Shown: positions 61,198-64,000 of the stretch, one piece after another
Layout: each line of letters opens with the position of its first letter
Position numbering within the stretch: the stretch's first letter is position 1
Source of the DNA: Cohnella hashimotonis
Lineage (GTDB): Bacteria; Bacillota; Bacilli; Paenibacillales; Paenibacillaceae
Direction of reading: 5' to 3'
DNA length: 64,000 nt
Assembly: GCF_030014955.1 (NCBI RefSeq)
Contig: NZ_JAGRPV010000001.1
Span: 5,022,001-5,086,000 of the forward strand
Position numbers and translations under genes: made by a program
The notes under the pieces: generated by a model
Database searches by the model: none
The model's input: only the letters and a program-made list of their open reading frames with translations
What the model was told of the DNA's origin: nothing

Positions 61198-61692
61198 TTA
61201 CCGGAATGGCGCCGTAACCGTGTGGCCGATATCCCGCAGCAGCGTTCCGACATCTTCGGAGAAGTTGCGGACCGGATGCCCGTCTATCGGCTTCATTTGC
61301 GATTGAAGCGATCGAATGCGCGCATGATATTGCTTGTCGGACGTGACGTGCACGGTGTAGCCCGGTTCCGATCGCGCTACCGCTTCGCGCACTTGGTTCT
61401 CGACGGCCTTCGCATTCTCGCCGCGTTTGACGTCGATTCCGACGATGGCATCCCGGTTGTGTACGATGACGGTGGCTTTGCTCACGCCCTTGACCGTATA
61501 GACATGCTTGGCGATTTTGTCCGAAGCCGCCTTAACCGAGGAAGAATTTGCGCCTTCCTTCAAGACATTATGATCGTTCGAACCGACATTATGCTCGTAA
61601 GGCTTGACCGACTTCGTTTTCATTTGCCCGCAACCTGCCATCGACAAGACCAGCACGGCCGACAGGAACGAAACTCCAAGTGGTTTCAACAA
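61198..61692 (-). CDS. YhcN/YlaJ family sporulation lipoprotein
   Basis: The 164-residue protein has a lipobox MAGC (VLVLSMAGCGQ) near residue 21. The mature domain has the YhcN/YlaJ pattern: KIAKHVYTVKGVSKATVIVHNRDAIVGIDV, then KAVENQVREAVARSEPGYTVHVTSDKQYHARIRSLQ. Such proteins are found in the spore coat or membrane of Bacillales. The start is a TTG pair at 61692 with AGGAGGTGA 6 bases before it. It ends at a strong terminator and is divergent from the LPKTG protein across 151 bp. Confidence 0.88.
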   Translation of the reverse strand: MLKPLGVSFLSAVLVLSMAGCGQMKTKSVKPYEHNVGSNDHNVLKEGANSSSVKAASDKIAKHVYTVKGVSKATVIVHNRDAIVGIDVKRGENAKAVENQVREAVARSEPGYTVHVTSDKQYHARIRSLQSQMKPIDGHPVRNFSEDVGTLLRDIGHTVTAPFR

Positions 61693-61843
61693 GCTGTCTC
61701 ACCTCCTGGCCTTAATATGCGCCGTGCGGCAGCCATTCATGCGGCAAAGGTGGAATCATTTCTCGCTTATCTCCTTCGGCGCGCTTGGAGATTATTAAAT
61801 GGCGGGGCGGAAATATCCCCATCAAACTCTCGGGAGGTTCCAC

Positions 61844-62155
61844 ATGAAAAAAGCAGTTGCAGCGGTGTTGACAACATGTATGGTACTGACTGCAGGTTCG
61901 GCTGCGTACGCCGCAGCGCCTGTTGCCGAGAAGAAGCATGAACAAAAAATGCATGCGAAGTCTCTCCACGAAAAAAAGCTGCATCATAAAAAAATGCAGG
62001 AGCACAAGCTGAAGGCGAAGTCCAAAAAAGGACATATCATTACGCCAAAAGCTACGGGTAAGGCCAAAAGTCTTCATTCTAAGAGCTTGCGGGCCAAGGA
62101 CGTTACGGAGCTGCCAAAAACGGGCTTCGGCGGCGCCAGCGAGCAAACGGAATAG
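61844..62155 (+). CDS. Small secreted Lys/His-rich protein with LPKTG motif
   Basis: The 103-residue protein has a signal peptide (KKAVAAVLTTCMVLTAG, cleavage near AYA-AAP) and a body unusually rich in Lys and His (HEKKLHHKKMQEHKLKAK). It ends ELPKTGFGGASEQTE. LPKTG is a sortase-type LPxTG motif, but the usual hydrophobic anchor and positive tail are missing. The ATG at 61844 has GGGAGG 6 bases upstream. A sortase gene starts 40 bp after its stop, so it is a candidate substrate. The base composition is more A-rich than neighbours because of the Lys codons. I know no function for it. Confidence 0.75.
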   Translation: MKKAVAAVLTTCMVLTAGSAAYAAAPVAEKKHEQKMHAKSLHEKKLHHKKMQEHKLKAKSKKGHIITPKATGKAKSLHSKSLRAKDVTELPKTGFGGASEQTE

Positions 62156-62159
62156 AAAT

Positions 62160-62186
62160 AAGGAGGGGTATGCGATGCCCCTCCTT
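62160..62186 (+). promoter_or_regulatory. Hairpin that contains a perfect ribosome site before the sortase gene
   Basis: AAGGAGGGG (62160-62168) pairs perfectly with CCCCTCCTT (62178-62186) around TATGCGATG. One arm is an ideal Shine-Dalgarno sequence and the loop holds a start codon. It may act as a weak terminator or may hide the ribosome site. Confidence 0.55.
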
Positions 62187-62198
62187 TATCCTTTATGA
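62175..62198 (+). CDS. Possible 7-codon leader ORF coupled to the sortase gene
   Basis: ATG at 62175 follows AGGAGGGG with a 6-base spacer and encodes MPLLYPL. Its TGA overlaps the sortase ATG as ATGA (62195-62198). The sortase start itself has no good site of its own, so translational coupling is plausible. This is too short to be certain. Confidence 0.35.
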   Translation: MPLLYPL

Positions 62199-62878
62199 AA
62201 ATCATCCTAAAGCTCGCGGTCGTTATCGCGCTCGTTGCGGCCATGGCCGGTTGTTCCGCCGCTAAAGAAAACCAGGAAAGTCAATCTATAGATCGCCGTG
62301 ACCATCCATTGCAGGAATTGAAATTCAGACCTTGCGATACAACCGATGCAACCGATGCAACCGAGGATATAGATATCATTCATAAACCGTTGGCCCTGCA
62401 AAAACCAAAGAGAACAAACACGATCGCTTCAAGTGGCATCGTCCCGGCCAGAATTTATATCCCTGCCATTGATTTGCACGCAGATGTCGCATCCGTAAGC
62501 GTCAATGATAACGGACAGATGGACGTACCCAAAGACGACAAAACCGTCGGATATCTATTAAATGGCGTATACCCAGGCGCGATCGGAAACGCAGTGATGG
62601 ATGGACATTATGATAATTACAAAGGCGCCGCCGTTTTTTTTCATTTGAAGCGGCTTAGCAAGGGCGATATCGTCGTCGTTAAAAATAAAGACGGCGCGGC
62701 GATCGAGTTCGCGGTTGAATCGGTGCGGTCCTATAAAACCTCGGAAGCGCCGCTTTCCAGCATCTTCGGACCGTCAGACGAGGCCCGTTTGAACTTGATC
62801 ACTTGCTCGGGAAAGTACAGCCGATCGAAGAAGGAGCATCAGGAAAGGCTGGTTGTGTATTCGAAAAGACTCGCGTGA
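62195..62878 (+). CDS. Sortase, class F-like, with possible lipobox
   Basis: The 227-residue protein has an N-terminal hydrophobic segment with a lipobox-like AMAGC (near 20), a low-complexity linker (DATDATEDIDI) and a sortase domain from about 80: ARIYIPAIDLHADV, catalytic His in VMDGHYDNYKGAAVFF, catalytic Cys in LNLITCSGKYS and Arg in HQERLVVYSKRLA. Sortases cut LPxTG-like signals and attach proteins to the cell wall. The substrate is probably the LPKTG protein encoded just upstream. A lipoprotein anchor would be unusual for a sortase. It ends at a strong terminator. Its own ribosome site is poor (see the hairpin and leader ORF). Confidence 0.85.
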   Translation: MKIILKLAVVIALVAAMAGCSAAKENQESQSIDRRDHPLQELKFRPCDTTDATDATEDIDIIHKPLALQKPKRTNTIASSGIVPARIYIPAIDLHADVASVSVNDNGQMDVPKDDKTVGYLLNGVYPGAIGNAVMDGHYDNYKGAAVFFHLKRLSKGDIVVVKNKDGAAIEFAVESVRSYKTSEAPLSSIFGPSDEARLNLITCSGKYSRSKKEHQERLVVYSKRLA

Positions 62879-62901
62879 CAGCAAGCGCTTTAAACTTTAT
62901 C

Positions 62902-62926
62902 CCGGAGCCGCTGCTTCGGTTTTTTT
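62902..62926 (+). terminator. Rho-independent terminator after sortase gene
   Basis: CCGGAGC, a CGCT loop and GCTTCGG form a 7-bp stem (one G-T pair) followed by seven T. It starts 24 bp after the stop codon. Confidence 0.85.
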
Positions 62927-62989
62927 ATGTACAGGCGTCGGAAAGTACAGCCTCTCGGCCTGAAGATGGATCTTGCTTCCTGTCAGCCG

Positions 62990-63895
62990 TCAGGCTTCAG
63001 CAACCACCCGGGTGGTCAACGAACCTAACTTATCGATGTCAATGGTGACGATATCGCCGTCTTTTAACCATACCTGCCGATCCTCCGGATAACCAAACAC
63101 GACGCCTTCCGGCGTGCCGGTCAGGATGATATCCCCCGGCTCGAGCGTCATATGCCGCGACACGTAGCTTACGATTTCATCGCAATGGAAGATCATATCG
63201 GACGTATTGGAGTACTGACGCAGCTCGCCGTTGACGCTGCATTTGATCGTCAAATCGTTAGCGTTACCGACTTCGTCCGCTGTGACCAGATACGGTCCAA
63301 TTGGACAAAACCCGTCACACGATTTACCAAGCAGCCACTGATTCGTTCGCATCTGCAGATCACGGGCGGACAAATCGTTAGCGCTGCAATATCCGAATAC
63401 GTAATCAAGTGCCATCTCTTTCGTTACGTCCTTCACCTGGCTGCCGATGACGATGGCCAGCTCCGCTTCGTAATCCACCTTGGCGGATTCTTTCGGCAGC
63501 AGGACCTCTTGCTTGTGGCCTGTCAACGTATTATTGAATTTGTTGAACAGAATCGGAAATGTCGGAATCGGCATTTTGGATTCTTCGGCATGTTTCCGGT
63601 AATTGAGGCCGACACAGACGATTTTGCCCGGCTCTGTCACGCACGGCCCCCATGTCAATTCAGCTTCGTCGAGAAAAAGCGTATCCCGCTCTGCCGAAGC
63701 CATCGAACGGTCGACGAGAAACTGCAGTCCGGACACGGCTTCGGGGCCTCCCTTTATAGCAGCCATGACGGTCAGTGGCAGGTCGGCATCCTGTAAAGAG
63801 GTAAGGGCTATCGCATCGGAAACCGAAAGAACACCCTGGTGCGTATGAATTCCCAAAAATCGCTGGTGTCCTTTCATAAAAGTCAATAATTTCAT
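62990..63895 (-). CDS. Fumarylacetoacetate hydrolase (FAH) family protein
   Basis: The 301-residue protein has the FAH domain: GKIVCVGLNYRKHAEES, DYEAELAIVIG, YVFGYCSANDLSARDLQ, LEPGDIILTGTPEGVVFG. It is paralogous to the FAH at 30394-31287. The ATG at 63895 is preferred (GGAGGAG upstream) and overlaps the TGA of the upstream aminotransferase-like gene by 4 bp (ATGA), so the two are coupled. The likely reaction is hydrolysis of a diketo acid produced from an amino-sugar or amino-acid derivative. The substrate is unknown. Confidence 0.92.
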   Translation of the reverse strand: MKLLTFMKGHQRFLGIHTHQGVLSVSDAIALTSLQDADLPLTVMAAIKGGPEAVSGLQFLVDRSMASAERDTLFLDEAELTWGPCVTEPGKIVCVGLNYRKHAEESKMPIPTFPILFNKFNNTLTGHKQEVLLPKESAKVDYEAELAIVIGSQVKDVTKEMALDYVFGYCSANDLSARDLQMRTNQWLLGKSCDGFCPIGPYLVTADEVGNANDLTIKCSVNGELRQYSNTSDMIFHCDEIVSYVSRHMTLEPGDIILTGTPEGVVFGYPEDRQVWLKDGDIVTIDIDKLGSLTTRVVAEA

Positions 63896-64000
63896 AGCAT
63901 CTCCTCCTCCCACGCCCGGTGCGGGAATAGCCGTTGCACTACAATCTTCAGCCGCTCCAGCGTTTCGTCGATATCCTTTTCCGTATGCGCGGCAGATACG
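63892..64000 (-). CDS. C-terminal end of a class III/HemL-like aminotransferase, partial
   Basis: Only the last 35 residues are in the window, from VSAAHTEKDIDETLERLKIV to RAWEEEML. The AAHTEKDIDETLERL phrase matches the end of glutamate-1-semialdehyde aminotransferase-like PLP enzymes. It overlaps the FAH gene by 4 bp. The family call rests on a short segment. Confidence 0.6.
   Translation of the reverse strand, partial: VSAAHTEKDIDETLERLKIVVQRLFPHRAWEEEML

Noticed and set aside
62159..62190. Simple terminator between the LPKTG gene and the sortase gene
   Set aside because: The stem is perfect but no T run follows, and the next gene starts 8 bp later with no other ribosome site. A regulatory role fits better, although termination is not excluded.
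1..64000. Mobile elements, tRNA genes, phage genes or an attachment site
   Set aside because: No transposase, integrase, terminal inverted repeats or cloverleaf sequences were recognised on either strand.

Overview
The window looks like the chromosome of a GC-rich, spore-forming Firmicute of the Paenibacillus/Cohnella type. The evidence is strong AGGAGG ribosome sites with many TTG and GTG starts, two YesM/YesN two-component systems, sugar ABC importers whose operons lack an ATPase, a YolD-like protein, a YhcN-type sporulation lipoprotein and a class F-like sortase. This is inference from gene content. No tRNA, rRNA, CRISPR array, transposase, phage gene or origin was seen.

Layout. 1-11665 (minus strand) is operon A: solute-binding protein, two permeases, a beta-propeller glycosidase-like protein, an M81/MlrC-like protein, an IlvD/EDD dehydratase, an SDR and a secreted beta-helix protein cut by the window start. 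Its likely sensor pair, a YesM kinase and YesN regulator, is divergent at 11840-15168. 15304-17160 encodes a lipoprotein and a stalk-domain protein of unknown role. 17386-22102 holds a DUF4091 (GH123-like) protein divergent from two AraC regulators and an MDR dehydrogenase. 22142-28150 is a third importer (LplB/LplC type) with a membrane AraC sensor. 28240-31287 holds a YolD-like gene and an IclR regulator followed by an SDR-FAH operon with matching palindromic operators. A 72-bp tandem repeat lies at 31380-31576.

31617-51052 (minus strand) is a very long catabolic block, B: PhyH dioxygenase, a CxCxxC protein, a GH78 alpha-L-rhamnosidase, a solute-binding protein and two permeases paralogous to operon A, a PIG-L deacetylase, a second CxCxxC protein, an MDR dehydrogenase, an enolase-superfamily dehydratase, an EamA transporter, an SGNH esterase, an SMP-30 lactonase, a Cys/Met-type PLP enzyme and a 2-hydroxyacid dehydrogenase. 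Its AraC regulator and second YesM/YesN pair follow at 51191-55493. 55631-61133 is a GntR-controlled operon: gntR, GH106-like rhamnosidase, SDR, MDR. The right end has a YhcN-like lipoprotein divergent from a small secreted protein carrying LPKTG plus a sortase, then a second FAH gene overlapping the end of an aminotransferase-like gene.

How the parts fit. The window offers rhamnosidases (GH78, GH106), importers, sugar dehydrogenases, a lactonase, sugar-acid dehydratases, a second SDR and an FAH hydrolase. That is the enzyme set of the non-phosphorylated diketo-hydrolase route for L-rhamnose or a similar 6-deoxysugar, and no isomerase/kinase/aldolase route is visible. The rest look like accessory trimming enzymes for plant glycans. 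Substrates are inferred, not shown.
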